From: Niabella beijingensis
GTDB taxonomy: Bacteria; Bacteroidota; Bacteroidia; Chitinophagales; Chitinophagaceae
DNA: 64,000 nt
Reading direction: 5' to 3'
Assembly: GCF_020034665.1 (NCBI RefSeq)
Contig: NZ_JAIQDI010000002.1
Span: 620,001-684,000 of the forward strand
This document shows, piece by piece, positions 7,575 to 17,400 of this stretch; the stretch's first letter is position 1, and every line of letters starts with the position of its first letter. The notes beneath the pieces are model-generated. The model was given only the letters and a program-made list of their open reading frames with translations. It was not told where the DNA came from and did no database searches. The translations under genes were made by a program, and so were the position numbers.

Positions 7575-8903
7575 TTAATACCGGTACAGTTCGGGTTTGA
7601 ACGGTCCCTCAGCAGGAATGCCGAGATAGGCAGACTGCGCAGGAGTCAGTGTATCCAGTTCTACTCCGATCTTGGCCAGGTGAAGTCTTGCAACCTTCTC
7701 ATCCAGGTGCTTCGGAAGTACGTATACGTTGTTCTCGTACTGATCGTGATTGGTCCACAGTTCGATCTGTGCCAGCGTCTGGTTGGAGAAAGAGTTGCTC
7801 ATCACAAAGCTGGGGTGGCCGGTAGCACATCCCAGGTTCACCAGGCGTCCTTCAGCCAGGAGGATGATGTCTTTTCCATCGATATTGTAAAGATCCACCT
7901 GGGGTTTGATGGTGTCTTTGGTCTGACCATAGTTCTCATTCAGCCAGGCCACATCGATCTCAATATCGAAATGCCCGATGTTACAAACGATGGCTTTATC
8001 TTTCATGGCTTTGAAGTGCTCGCCTGTGATCAGGTCGCGGCATCCGCTTGCTGTAACAACAATATCCGCTTCTTTAACGGCATCGATCATTTTTTTCACC
8101 TCATAGCCGTCCATTGCAGCCTGAAGTGCACAGATCGGATCAATCTCCGTAACGATCACCCGGCAACCGGCTCCGCTGAGGGATGCTGCAGATCCTTTAC
8201 CCACATCACCATAGCCACCTACTACTGCTACCTTACCGGCCAGCATTACATCTGTGGCACGGCGGATCGCATCCACCAGTGATTCTTTACAACCATATTT
8301 ATTATCAAATTTGGATTTGGTAACAGAGTCATTCACATTGATGGCGGGCATGGGAAGGGTGCCTTTTGTTACCCTTTCATACAAGCGGTGAACGCCGGTT
8401 GTGGTTTCTTCACTGATTCCTTTTACATGCTGCACCAGTTCCGGATAGGTGTCCAGTACCATATTGGTAAGGTCGCCACCATCGTCGAGGATCATATTCA
8501 GCGGACGGTCGGCACCACCAAAAAAGAGGGTCTGCTCAATACACCAGTCTGCTTCCTGCTGGCTCTGTCCCTTCCAGGCAAATACACCGATCCCTGCAGC
8601 AGCAATAGCCGCAGCCGCATGATCCTGTGTGGAGAAGATATTACAGGAGCTCCATTTTACTTCGGCACCCAGGGCCACCAGTGTTTCAATGAGTACAGCC
8701 GTTTGGATGGTCATGTGTAAACAGCCGGCAACACGTGCACCTTTTAACGGCTGTGCACCTGCATACTCTTTACGGATGCTCATCAGACCCGGCATTTCTG
8801 CTTCTGCCAGTCTTATTTCTTTACGTCCCCAATCAGCCAGGCTGATGTCGGCAACTTTGTATTTCAGATCAAAGTCGATCTGGGATTTTGTTTCAGCGGA
8901 CAT
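7575..8903 (-). CDS. ahcY: Adenosylhomocysteinase (SAH hydrolase)
   Basis: A cytoplasmic NAD-dependent enzyme that splits S-adenosylhomocysteine to adenosine and homocysteine, relieving product inhibition of methyltransferases. The 442-residue product begins [19 protein letters not shown]. The NAD-binding loop is [13 protein letters not shown], the substrate region [14 protein letters not shown], and the conserved C-terminus ends [10 protein letters not shown] longer frame begins with GTG at 8984. I chose ATG at 8903 because it gives the family-typical N-terminus and because a good -7 box lies at 8926-8933, which would place the transcription start inside that extension. The gene is divergent from an Lrp/AsnC regulator 121 bp away. 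No SAH riboswitch fits the roughly 16-base leader. Confidence 0.97.
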   Translation of the reverse strand: MSAETKSQIDFDLKYKVADISLADWGRKEIRLAEAEMPGLMSIRKEYAGAQPLKGARVAGCLHMTIQTAVLIETLVALGAEVKWSSCNIFSTQDHAAAAIAAAGIGVFAWKGQSQQEADWCIEQTLFFGGADRPLNMILDDGGDLTNMVLDTYPELVQHVKGISEETTTGVHRLYERVTKGTLPMPAINVNDSVTKSKFDNKYGCKESLVDAIRRATDVMLAGKVAVVGGYGDVGKGSAASLSGAGCRVIVTEIDPICALQAAMDGYEVKKMIDAVKEADIVVTASGCRDLITGEHFKAMKDKAIVCNIGHFDIEIDVAWLNENYGQTKDTIKPQVDLYNIDGKDIILLAEGRLVNLGCATGHPSFVMSNSFSNQTLAQIELWTNHDQYENNVYVLPKHLDEKVARLHLAKIGVELDTLTPAQSAYLGIPAEGPFKPELYRY

Positions 8904-8925
8904 ATGTATATGTTTTTTTAATGCC

Positions 8926-8933
8926 CAAAGGTA
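8926..8933 (-). promoter_or_regulatory. Bacteroidota -7 box for ahcY
   Basis: The minus strand reads TACCTTTG, an exact TAnnTTTG. The predicted start of transcription is about 16 bases before the ahcY ATG at 8903. No clean TTTG -33 element is visible. Confidence 0.6.
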
Positions 8934-8965
8934 GGATTTAGTAAAAAATACTACGTAAAATCCTA
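8932..8965. promoter_or_regulatory. Nested inverted repeat, candidate operator between ahcY and lrp-like gene
   Basis: Outer arms TAGGATTT (8932-8939) and AAATCCTA (8958-8965) enclose inner arms TAGTA (8939-8943) and TACTA (8949-8953). The centre is AT-rich, as in many Lrp/AsnC operators, and the left end overlaps the ahcY -7 box. It is a candidate site for the divergently encoded regulator. Confidence 0.45.
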
Positions 8966-9024
8966 TATAATAAGTCTTTTTCACTATTTAATGCTAGATT
9001 TATAGTATTATATACCATAAAGAA

Positions 9025-9531
9025 ATGAAACGTACCATTCAAACAGCAGAATCGGCTATCCCTGTATTGCCTGCAGATCTTGATCAGAAGGATCTGGAGA
9101 TCCTGAAGCTGTTACAGGGCAATGCCCGGATGTCGGTAAAGGACATCGCCGCAAAGATCCATTTAAGTCCCACGCCGGTACACGAGCGGATCCGGCGACT
9201 GGAAGAGAGCGGTATCATCAAGCAATATGCGACCCTCCTGGATGCCCAAAAGCTGAATAAGGGCTTGATGGTGATCTGTTATGTTTCGCTGAAGCAACAC
9301 GATAAAAAGGCCGGCTTGAAGTTCATCCAGGCCATTAACGGGTTGAATGAAGTGGTGGAATGCTACAGCATTTCAGGAGAGTATGACTTTATGCTGAAAG
9401 TAATGGCAAAGGATATGGCGGGGTTTTACGATTTTCATGTGAACCGGCTGAGTCAGGTGGAGAACCTGGGTCATGTGCAGAGTGTGTTTGTAATGGGCGT
9501 GATCAAGGAAACGCACCAGATCATTTTTTAG
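9025..9531 (+). CDS. Lrp/AsnC family transcriptional regulator
   Basis: A 168-residue regulator. Residues ~17-75 are an AsnC-type winged helix-turn-helix (LDQKDLEILKLLQGNARMSV, then IHLSPTPVHERIRRLEESGII). Residues ~85-160 are the RAM ligand-binding domain (YSISGEYDFMLKVMAKDM; VQSVFVMGVIKE). Members oligomerise on DNA and respond to an amino acid. The first 15 residues form a short non-conserved extension. The gene is divergent from ahcY, and a nested inverted repeat in the shared promoter suggests autoregulation and/or control of the methionine/SAM cycle. The effector cannot be read from sequence. Confidence 0.93.
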   Translation: MKRTIQTAESAIPVLPADLDQKDLEILKLLQGNARMSVKDIAAKIHLSPTPVHERIRRLEESGIIKQYATLLDAQKLNKGLMVICYVSLKQHDKKAGLKFIQAINGLNEVVECYSISGEYDFMLKVMAKDMAGFYDFHVNRLSQVENLGHVQSVFVMGVIKETHQIIF

Positions 9532-9573
9532 CCCTGCAGCCTGCATTTATGGCTCCCCGGACCGATAAAAAAG

Positions 9574-9591
9574 AAGAGGGCGCTCTTTTTT
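9574..9591 (+). terminator. Weak intrinsic terminator after lrp-like gene
   Basis: AAGAG (9574-9578) pairs with CTCTT (9583-9587) around GGCG, followed by four more T. The stem is short but placed 43 bases after the stop codon. Confidence 0.5.
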
Positions 9592-10021
9592 GGGGTATAC
9601 GGTGGCTGTTTCCGGTTATTTTTTGATTAAGTATCCCGAAGGCAATTTATAATTTTTATTTTATTCGTTTAAAATGTTAACTTTAATATGTCGTTAACAA
9701 GTAACGTCATTCGAATTGAATTATAAATGAGAAAGCGGGGATGCCTGAAACTGACATGCCAGCTCGCTGTTTTTGGGGTTGATTCCATGTGTTTTGAAAA
9801 AGAAGTAATGGTTCGCGGAAATGATACGAACTGTATCAGGATCTTATGATGCGGATAACAGGCTCCCGCGGGAAGGCTGATGACTGGGATCCTTATTTTA
9901 AACGGTATGTAATGATAGGAACGCTGTTCACGATTGTTGTAATGTGTTGTAAGGCAGCGGACCGGCAAAACAATATATCTCCTCTTAACTGAAAACCGGA
10001 GGGTTTTGGTTTTCTATGATA
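9592..10021. other. Intergenic stretch, only short candidate frames
   Basis: No recognised gene lies here. Two overlapping short plus-strand frames occur (9727-9849, 40 codons; 9849-9992, 47 codons, sharing the A of TGATG). A small hairpin (AAAACC/GGTTTT, 9992-10007) directly follows the second. The rest is AT-rich without visible structure. Confidence 0.4.
9849..9992 (+). CDS. Candidate 47-residue membrane peptide
   Basis: An ATG at 9849 opens a frame with a polar N-terminus (RGKADDWDPYFKRY) followed by a hydrophobic stretch (VMIGTLFTIVVMCC) and a short polar tail. That is the layout of a single-pass small membrane protein. A weak AAAACC/GGTTTT hairpin with following T residues begins at the stop codon. 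No family is recognised and chance cannot be excluded. Confidence 0.25.
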   Translation: MRITGSRGKADDWDPYFKRYVMIGTLFTIVVMCCKAADRQNNISPLN

Positions 10022-10043
10022 AAGCCGCTCTTTGGAGCGGCTT
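10022..10043 (-). terminator. Stem-loop terminator after FKBP gene
   Basis: A 9-bp perfect stem (AAGCCGCTC/GAGCGGCTT) with loop TTTG lies 24 bases past the FKBP stop codon. The minus-strand 3' side is only moderately T-rich. Confidence 0.7.
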
Positions 10044-10066
10044 ATTTAATAAACGATCTTTACGGA

Positions 10067-10804
10067 CTAGCTGCCTTTTTTTACATCGAGCAGTTCCACT
10101 TCAAAAACGAGTACACTTCCGCCGGGGATGGTAGGCGGTGCGCCCCGCAGGCCATATCCCAGCTCGTAAGGGATAAAAAATTTGTATTTGGAGCCTTTGC
10201 TCATTAACTGGAGGCCTTCGGTCCATCCTTTGATAACGGCTGAAACAGGTATGGTAAGCGGTTCGCCGCGGTCGTAGGAGTTGTCAAACTCGGTTCCGTC
10301 AAGCAACGCGCCTTTGTAATGGCAGATAGCGGTATCATTTGCGGCAGGTTTTTCACCCGTGCCTTCTTTCAATACAAGGTATTGTAACCCGCTGGCCGTT
10401 GTTGTAACCCCCTGCTGGGTCTTGTTCTTTTCGAGGAAGTCGGTCCCTTTTTTTATTACCTCCTGCGATTGCGCTTCTTTGGCTTTTTCTGAATAGGACA
10501 TCATTACACGCATCAGCGTATCTTCCGGCATCAGCGGTTTTTTTCCGTCAAAGGTCTGTTTCATGGCATCCATAAGAATGGCCGTGTTCAGGTCGCCCAG
10601 GTCTTTTTTCATGGACTGTGCCACATTTACACCAATGGCATAGCTGGCAGAGTCGGCCAGCGTTTTTAAAACGGGGGCAGTGGTAGTGGTTGCAGTGGTT
10701 ACCGGCTTTTTTGCGGGAAGGGGCTTGGGCTTTGCTTTTGCCTGGCCAAAAAGAGACATGCTGCCCACACCCAGAATGCCGATTGTAAGAATGTACTTCA
10801 TCAT
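10067..10804 (-). CDS. FKBP-type peptidyl-prolyl cis-trans isomerase, periplasmic (FkpA/Mip type)
   Basis: A 245-residue exported folding helper. Residues 1-20 are a signal peptide ending SLFGQA, followed by a Lys/Pro/Thr-rich linker (~22-48). Residues ~50-125 are the helical FKBP_N dimerisation region (SYAIGVNVAQSMKKDLGDLN). Residues ~135-240 are the catalytic FKBP domain (GLQYLVLKEGTG; HYKGALLDGTEFDNSY; VIKGWTEGLQLMSKGSKYKF; PYELGYG; LVFEVELLDV). The catalytic pocket residues Y, F, D and the W of 'GWTEGL' are present. It speeds prolyl isomerisation in periplasmic or outer-membrane proteins. Two ATG codons in a row (10804, 10801). A terminator follows, so it is probably monocistronic. Confidence 0.94.
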   Translation of the reverse strand: MMKYILTIGILGVGSMSLFGQAKAKPKPLPAKKPVTTATTTTAPVLKTLADSASYAIGVNVAQSMKKDLGDLNTAILMDAMKQTFDGKKPLMPEDTLMRVMMSYSEKAKEAQSQEVIKKGTDFLEKNKTQQGVTTTASGLQYLVLKEGTGEKPAANDTAICHYKGALLDGTEFDNSYDRGEPLTIPVSAVIKGWTEGLQLMSKGSKYKFFIPYELGYGLRGAPPTIPGGSVLVFEVELLDVKKGS

Positions 10805-10867
10805 TTTTAATTTATCGCTGTAATTGTTTCCTTTGCGTTGAAACGGTAAATATAATGCCCCTTTTTA

Positions 10868-10875
10868 TAAATTTG
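10868..10875 (+). promoter_or_regulatory. -7 box candidate for thioesterase gene
   Basis: TAAATTTG fits TAnnTTTG, 57 bases before the ATG at 10933. A second match (TAAGTTTG, 10891-10898) is closer to the gene. Either could be used; neither has a clear -33 TTTG at 19-20 bp. Confidence 0.4.
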
Positions 10876-10932
10876 GTTATCGGGATGGTGTAAGTTTGTT
10901 AATAATGCTAAAAAGGGGTTATCCCATCAACT

Positions 10933-11376
10933 ATGGAACGATTTATCAAAGAATTACAGATCCGCTGGTCGGACCTGGATCAGAATGGTCATTTAAGGCA
11001 CAGTGTTTATTATGATTGGGGTGCTTATTGCCGGATCCTTTTTCTTTCCGGGCAGGGGTTAACGGCCACGCGTATGATGGAATTGCAGGTCGGTCCTGTA
11101 CTCTTCAGGGAAGAAGCCGTTTTTAAAAAGGAGATCCGCCTTGAAGATGCCGTTTTTATTGATCTGGAACTAACAGCCTCCCGGCGTGATTTCAGCCGCT
11201 GGGCCGTACAGCACCGCATCTACAAGGGAGACCAGGTACTGGCTGCTGTGCTCCACCTGGAAGGCGCCTGGATGGATACGAATAAACGCAAGCTGACAGC
11301 TCCTCCGCCCGAAGTGGCAGATGCCTACGCCGCGATGCCCCTTGCTGCTGATTTCAGGTGGCAGGAACCGTCCTGA
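10933..11376 (+). CDS. Acyl-CoA thioesterase-like hotdog protein (YbgC/4HBT type)
   Basis: A 147-residue single hotdog domain. The N-terminal catalytic motif reads RWSDLDQNGHLRHSVYYDW, which fits the 4-hydroxybenzoyl-CoA thioesterase pattern (D-x-D-x-x-G-H-x-x-x-x-x-Y). The central strand is LEDAVFIDLELTASRRDFSRW, followed by AVLHLEGAWMD. Such enzymes hydrolyse acyl-CoA thioesters in the cytoplasm as tetramers; chain length and substrate cannot be predicted. It differs from strict YbgC because the usual 'NN' after GH(V/L) is RH. It stands alone, divergent from the FKBP gene and convergent with the ATPase gene. Confidence 0.85.
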   Translation: MERFIKELQIRWSDLDQNGHLRHSVYYDWGAYCRILFLSGQGLTATRMMELQVGPVLFREEAVFKKEIRLEDAVFIDLELTASRRDFSRWAVQHRIYKGDQVLAAVLHLEGAWMDTNKRKLTAPPPEVADAYAAMPLAADFRWQEPS

Positions 11377-11501
11377 GTTGGGCAGAACGGAGAACCATCC
11401 GCAATACAGTGCCACGATATTGCAAAGCTGTTTGCACCGAAATAAACACGGGCTTATTTTCCGGCGGGGCCGGTGCTGCTGTCTGCAGGCAACCGGATCT
11501 C

Positions 11502-13028
11502 TTATTCATCTTCTTCGAAGCCGTAGTCTTCATACTCGTCTGCTGCCGATGCGCCCAGCATACTGCCGAACAGATCTTTAAATTCCACCCGGGTCTCAAA
11601 AAGTTTTTTGCTGATCAGGGAGTAGGACGACAGACCGTGCAGGACAAATTCCATTAACAGTGCCGCCTGTGTTTCGTTGGCACCGGGGAACTGTTTTTTA
11701 ACCAACGGATACAGACCGTCTACCTGGTAGAGCTGCTGTATCTTACCGGCATCTGTTGTATTGAAGTCGATGTGCAGCTGGTTGCCGCTGTCGAACCAGT
11801 TGATGACAGGTTTGTAGGGATTTTCTTCGGCTTTCTGTTGTGCCGAAGGCTTGCCCGTATTCCTTCTTTTGTTCAACTGCTCGGGATTGGGGAAATATTG
11901 TATGAACTGCGACCGGATGGCTTTGTCCACGAGGTTCATCGCCACCTGGAAAGGACCTTCCTGTTCGCCTTCATAGACCAGTTCCACCTTGCCTGTAATG
12001 GAGGGGATGATGCCGGCGAGATCCGATATCCAGATCAGTGTAACCGGTTCATTGTTGACAAGTGCGCGGCGTTCAGCCGTGCTGACAGCATTTTCGAAGG
12101 CGGAGATGGTAAGGCGCGCACTGACACCGCTTTTTTTATCCACCAGTTCGCTGTTGCGGGCTTCAAAAGCTACCTGCTCGATCAGTCTTTTTACAAGATC
12201 ACTGATCTTTACAGTATCTTTTTGCATTTCATGGATCGCGGCTTCCTGTTCGGTGATTTCCAGCGCATGCTCCAGCGTTTTGGGGTAGTGGGTGAGGATC
12301 TGGCTTTGTATACGGTCCTTTAACGGCGTTACGATCGATCCCCGGTTGGTATAATCTTCGGGATTTGCGGTAAAGACGAATAAGATATCCAGGGGGAGCC
12401 GCAGTTTAAATCCCCGGATCTGTATATCGCCTTCTTCAAGAATGTTGAACAGCGAAACCTGGATGCGGGCCTGGAGGTCGGGCAACTCGTTGATCACAAA
12501 GATACCCCGGTTGCTTCGGGGTATGATGCCGTAATGCAGTACCCGCTCGTCATCAAAACTCAGCTTGAGATTGGCTGCTTTTATGGGGTCGATATCGCCG
12601 ATAAGATCCGCCACACTTACATCCGGGGTGGCCAGCTTTTCACCATAGCGCTGGTCCCTGCCCAGCCATGCAATAGGTGTGGCACCTCCTTGTTCAGCGA
12701 TCAGGTCCCGTGCATACTTGGAGATGGGATTGAGGGGGTCGTCGTTCAGATCGCTTCCTTCCACCACGGGGATGTATTCATCCAGCAGGGAGATCATCTG
12801 GCGGGCCATCCGTGTCTTGGCCTGTCCGCGCAATCCCAGGAAAAGGATGTTATGCTTGCTCAGCAGGGCACGCTCTGTTTCAGGTATAACCGAGTCTTCA
12901 TAGCCAACGATGCCGGGAAAGGAGCGTTCGCCTGTTTTTAGTTTTTTTATTAAATTTTGTCTGATCTCTTCTTTGATGGATTTTGGTTGATATCCGGATG
13001 CTTTTAATTCGCCTAAAGTTTTAATCAC
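11502..13028 (-). CDS. AAA+ ATPase, magnesium-chelatase subunit I/MoxR-like
   Basis: A 508-residue AAA+ protein starting at a GTG codon. Walker A is GLRGQAKT (65-72). The Walker B position reads GIFVINELPD (175-184), so the usual IDE is INE; I recall this as usual for this family. The pre-sensor region includes DVLF-type FVFTANPEDYTNRG and the sensor-2 arginines. The C-terminal half is specific to this family and ends in an acidic tail (EYEDYGFEEDE). It resembles BchI/ChlI but no chelatase catalytic subunit is near. The upstream co-directional gene encodes a VWA protein, so the two probably form a MoxR/VWA-type machine that remodels or loads cofactors on an unknown client. Confidence 0.88.
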   Translation of the reverse strand: MIKTLGELKASGYQPKSIKEEIRQNLIKKLKTGERSFPGIVGYEDSVIPETERALLSKHNILFLGLRGQAKTRMARQMISLLDEYIPVVEGSDLNDDPLNPISKYARDLIAEQGGATPIAWLGRDQRYGEKLATPDVSVADLIGDIDPIKAANLKLSFDDERVLHYGIIPRSNRGIFVINELPDLQARIQVSLFNILEEGDIQIRGFKLRLPLDILFVFTANPEDYTNRGSIVTPLKDRIQSQILTHYPKTLEHALEITEQEAAIHEMQKDTVKISDLVKRLIEQVAFEARNSELVDKKSGVSARLTISAFENAVSTAERRALVNNEPVTLIWISDLAGIIPSITGKVELVYEGEQEGPFQVAMNLVDKAIRSQFIQYFPNPEQLNKRRNTGKPSAQQKAEENPYKPVINWFDSGNQLHIDFNTTDAGKIQQLYQVDGLYPLVKKQFPGANETQAALLMEFVLHGLSSYSLISKKLFETRVEFKDLFGSMLGASAADEYEDYGFEEDE

Positions 13029-13151
13029 GAGTGGAAGGTTTTGAGTGAAATGTTTCTGGTGAGATGTATTTAGTGAAATATCTTAAGTAAAATATATTGC
13101 GTGAATGATGGAATGACATACAGGCCGGGAAGACAGGTGCGGCTGTTGGTG

Positions 13152-14249
13152 TCAGAATACGGTCTTGGACCTGCCGCTTTCAAAATCTTTAAAGATAAAG
13201 CTCCCGAGATTATCGAGGGAGGCAAAATATGCTTTGCCGTGATTCATCTCTGTAAATTCCTGAACAAAGCGTTGCAGGTAGGGGTCTGTTGCGATCATAA
13301 AAGTGGTGATCGGGATCTTTAATTTTTTACAAGCGGCGGCCAGGTTCATACAGCGGTTGACCACTTTCCGGTCTAACCCAAAACTGTTTTTATAATACCG
13401 TTTCCCCACCTTCAGACAGGTAGGCTTGCCATCCGTGATCATAAAGATTTGCTTGTTGGGGTTTTTTCTTCTGCGCAGCAGGTCCATGGCCAGTTCCAGT
13501 CCTGCTACGGTATTGGTATGATAAGGGCCCACCTGTAAATAGGGGAGGTCCTTTATTTCTACCGGCCAGGCGTCGTTGCCAAACACAACAATATCCAGCG
13601 TGTCTTTCGGATAGCGGGTCGTGATCAGTTCACTCAGCGCCATCGCTACTTTTTTTGCAGGTGTGATCCGGTCTTCCCCATAAAGGATCATGGAATGGGA
13701 GATATCGATCATCAACACGGTGGAGGTCTGTGTTTTGAAATCGGTTTCACGGATGCTCAGGTCATCTTCCCGGATGTGAAAGGCATCGATGCCGTGATTG
13801 ATCTGTGCATTACGGATGGACGCTGTAAAATCGATCTGCTCCAGGAGATCCCCGAAACGGAAGGGCCGGGTTTCGGGATTGAGCTCATCACCCTGTCCCG
13901 GCTTGAATGTTTTGTGATCGCCTGTCCCGGCTTTTTTCAACTTTCCGAAGATCTCTTCCAGGCTCTTTTTCCGGATGCCCTGTTCTGTTTTCGGAGTGAT
14001 CTTTATTTCACCTTTTTGATGGTCTTCTGTTATATATCCCTTTTGTTTCAGGTCTTCGATAAAATCGCCCATTCCGTAGTCATCGTTACCCAGCTGGTAC
14101 TCTTTATCAAGTTCATTCAGCCACTGAAGCGCCTCTGCGGCATCCCCACTGGTATAAGTAAGTAACTGCATGAAAAGGCCGAGCATTTTTTCAAACGGGG
14201 ATTTACCCTGATCATCAGCGGTAAACCCGGAGAATTGGATACCTCTCAT
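13152..14249 (-). CDS. VWA-domain protein partnered with the MoxR/BchI-like ATPase
   Basis: A 365-residue cytoplasmic protein without signal peptide. Residues 1-170 form a helical N-terminal region (LGLFMQLLTYTSGDAAEALQ; IEDLKQKGYITEDH). Residues ~175-365 are a von Willebrand factor A domain with an intact MIDAS site: DISHS (182-186), the Thr in PYHTNTVAGLELA and the Asp in FMITDGKPTC. The layout matches BchD-like or CoxE-like partners of MoxR ATPases. It is transcribed ahead of the ATPase gene with a 123-bp gap. Function of the pair is unknown; metal-dependent client docking through the MIDAS is the expected mode. Confidence 0.88.
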   Translation of the reverse strand: MRGIQFSGFTADDQGKSPFEKMLGLFMQLLTYTSGDAAEALQWLNELDKEYQLGNDDYGMGDFIEDLKQKGYITEDHQKGEIKITPKTEQGIRKKSLEEIFGKLKKAGTGDHKTFKPGQGDELNPETRPFRFGDLLEQIDFTASIRNAQINHGIDAFHIREDDLSIRETDFKTQTSTVLMIDISHSMILYGEDRITPAKKVAMALSELITTRYPKDTLDIVVFGNDAWPVEIKDLPYLQVGPYHTNTVAGLELAMDLLRRRKNPNKQIFMITDGKPTCLKVGKRYYKNSFGLDRKVVNRCMNLAAACKKLKIPITTFMIATDPYLQRFVQEFTEMNHGKAYFASLDNLGSFIFKDFESGRSKTVF

Positions 14250-14366
14250 ATACTAAATGTAAAACTATTTTTCTAAAAACAATACGGTGCTGCCGGAAGC
14301 CCGGGAAAAGGGCTGGTTTATTGACTTGCCGTATTAATAACACTCCGGGCTGCAAAATGTTGCGGC

Positions 14367-14394
14367 AAAAAAATCCCCTCCGCAGGGAGGGGAT
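14367..14394 (-). terminator. Rho-independent terminator of the DUF2723 gene
   Basis: ATCCCCTCC (14373-14381) pairs with GGAGGGGAT (14386-14394); on the minus strand the stem continues into seven T. It begins 18 bases after the stop codon of the DUF2723 gene. Confidence 0.92.
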
Positions 14395-14412
14395 AACAGG
14401 TATACAGATCGT

Positions 14413-17400
14413 TTATTTTTTTGATGTGTCCGGATTTTTTCCGCTGCTGTCGGCGGCTTTGGCCGCATCGCCGGCCGGCAGTTCCTGAACAGGGCTTTTT
14501 TCTCCTTTCTTCAAAGGATCGTAATGGGCCTCAATTGCTTCTGCAGCCGCTTCTGTGATCTCATTGAGCGGTTCTTCAATATTCGCCATTCCCTGGTAAT
14601 ATTCAGGTTTGTCTGTTTTGAGGTAATTGTAATATTTCCGCTGATCGGCAACATCTTTTTTGACAGCGGCGATCACTTTGCGCGCCATATCCAGTTTCCC
14701 GGCTTTGTAATAAGCTTCTGCGTACATCAACCCGGTCTGGTTGTGCTGATTGTAGCGGCTGGTCATGGCATAGGGCAGGTTTTCCGGCAGGATGCCCGCC
14801 TCCGCCTTATCCAGTAATTTAACAGCTTCCTCTTTTTTGCCGGCGTCTGCCAGGTTACCGGCGGCCTCTGCAAAGATGCTGCGGATATTGAGGAGGTATT
14901 GCCGGTTTACTTCATCAAAATAGACTCCTTTCTTATTGGCTCCGCCGAACTCAAATTTGGTCAGGAGGTTCTTTGCCATCACATCCTGGTTGTTGTCGCG
15001 GATGGAGGTACCACCTGCCCGCATCTGGCGGTAGGCCTGGTCTACTACCCAGTTCGCCTGTGGCGTTTTTACATTAAAAGGCACGAGACGATAGGTCAGT
15101 CCGTCTTTTCTCAGGTACTGTCCAAAACCCAGCTCTCCGTAGGGGGCAGTAAAATAGATCGGGCGGTTCCATTGGTTGGAGGCAATGATGCTGAGGATCA
15201 TCAGGTCATTGCGCTGGATACCGCCTCTCGAAGGAGGGATCTCGATAGCGATCTGATCCATTACACTGTCGGCCGGGTTGGCGGTTCCGTTTTTGCGGAC
15301 CAGGTCCTTGTTTACCGGTACGAAGAATTTACGGAACGGCAGGTTGGTAGAACCAACATCCCGTTTCGTGTCCGGGTCTTCTGCACGGGCGCCGATAAAG
15401 GTTTTGATCACATCGTATAAAGGATAAAAGTTATTGACGTCGATGTTCTGGCCGGGCTGGGGCGCAGCAAACCGGAGGTATTCCCGGTTGTGTCCTTCTA
15501 TCTGCTCCGGGCTCAGGATCACATCTACAGAATCGGCATCATTTATTTTATACCGGAGCTGGTTGATGTACCAGTCGATGCCCAGCAGGCTGGTATTGAT
15601 GATCCGTATATCCGGCCGTACGTTTTCCACCTCCTGCGCATACCAGAGGGGATACGTGTCATTATCACCAAAGGTGAATAAGATCGCATTGGGCGCACAA
15701 CTTTCCAGGTAATCCTTTGCAAGGTCCGGAGCCATGGTCTTTTCGCTTCTGTCGTGGTCGTTCCATTCCTGCTGTGCCATAAGGCCCGGAACGGCGAGGC
15801 AAAGCAGGGTTACAAGGATATTGGCCGGCCGGATATTGGAACCCCCGGAAGAGAGGGCCCTTGCCGCAAAGGTGACGATATACAATACCGCAGCATAGAT
15901 CACTGCTGCCGTAAGACCGGCGATAATGATACCGCTAAAGGTGGTATTAACAATCGTACTCAGCGCGGTAATCAGGAAGGTTCCGGAAGCACCATAAACA
16001 AGCAGCTTCTGAAACGCCTCTTTATCTTCTTTTTCCAGTGCGGATCGCAGCAATGCCACCACCGAAAGACCGATCCAGACGGCAAAGGCGTAAAAGGAGC
16101 CCACATAGGCGTAATCCCGTTCACGCGGCTGATTACCCGGCTGATTGAGGTACAGCACAATGGCCATACCCGTAAAGAAGAACAGGAGGAAGGTCACCAC
16201 CCAGTCTTTCCGGTTTTTCAGGAACTGGTATACAAAACCGATGATCCCCAAAACAAAAGGCAGCATAAAGAAGACGTTGTGTGCCTTGTTGTGTTTAATG
16301 CTTTCCGGCATCTGGTTCTGATCACCGAGACGGGCATTATCCATTAAAGAAATACCGGAGATCCAGTTTCCGTCCCTTTTATTGCCATAACCCTGCAGGT
16401 CATTTTGTTTACCGGAAAAGTTCCACATAAAATAGCGCAGGTACATAAAGCTGGTCTGGTAACTCATAAACCAGTTGATGTTGTCTGCGTAACTGGGTGC
16501 CCCATAGGAACCCTGGCCGGTGTTGGGATCCGGTTTGGCAAGTCCCAGCCAGTCGGCATAAAAATCAGCATGTTGCTGATCGTTGCTCGAATCCCATACC
16601 CGCACAAAGAGCTGCTTCACATTTCCATTGTAATTGTACTCTCTTTTACGTCCGATAGGGATGTATTTGTCGCTGCCTTTTACATAGGTTTCTTCGCCCA
16701 GAACATAGGGGTCTTCCTGGTTGATATCTTCCGGAACCTGGGCTGCATAGTGCGCCCCGTAAAACAGGGGCTGGGTACCGTATTGCTCACGGCTGAGGTA
16801 ATAAACAAGGTTGATCGGATTGTCGACATTGTTCATATCGATGGCCGGGTTGGCACTGCTGCGGATAATGTTGGTAAAATACATGAAGTATCCCAGCATC
16901 ATAAAGGCAAAACACCAGAGGAACAGTTTAATAATCTTCAGTGCCGTAGGCCGGATGAAATATCCGAGCACAGCGCCTACGATAAGCAGCAGGATGATCT
17001 TCAGTGCAGCCAGCGTACTGCCAAAGGCAAAGGGTAAAAATGCCAGCAGGAAGAAGGCGGTAGTCCAGACGATGATCACCGTTTTGGATACTCCTGTTTT
17101 GAAACGCAGACCAACAATTACCAGCAGGGCGATCAGCAAGAAGTAGACGGTAAACCCGGAGAAGAAAGGCATTCCAAAGCTGTTCACAAACATAATATCA
17201 AACAACCCGGCCGCTTTCATACTGTACTGGATGATGGCCACCTGTATGATACCCGTAATGATACAACCGATGAGGAATGCCCCGATGGCTCCTTTTACAG
17301 AAGGGGTATACCGCCGGTAATAATAGATCATTACAATTGCTGGTATGGTAAGGAGGTTGAGCAGGTGCACACCGATCGACAGTCCCATCATAAAGAACAG

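Noticed and set aside
8904..9024. SAH riboswitch upstream of ahcY
   Set aside because: The -7 box leaves a leader of about 16 bases, too short for a riboswitch; no conserved fold is visible.
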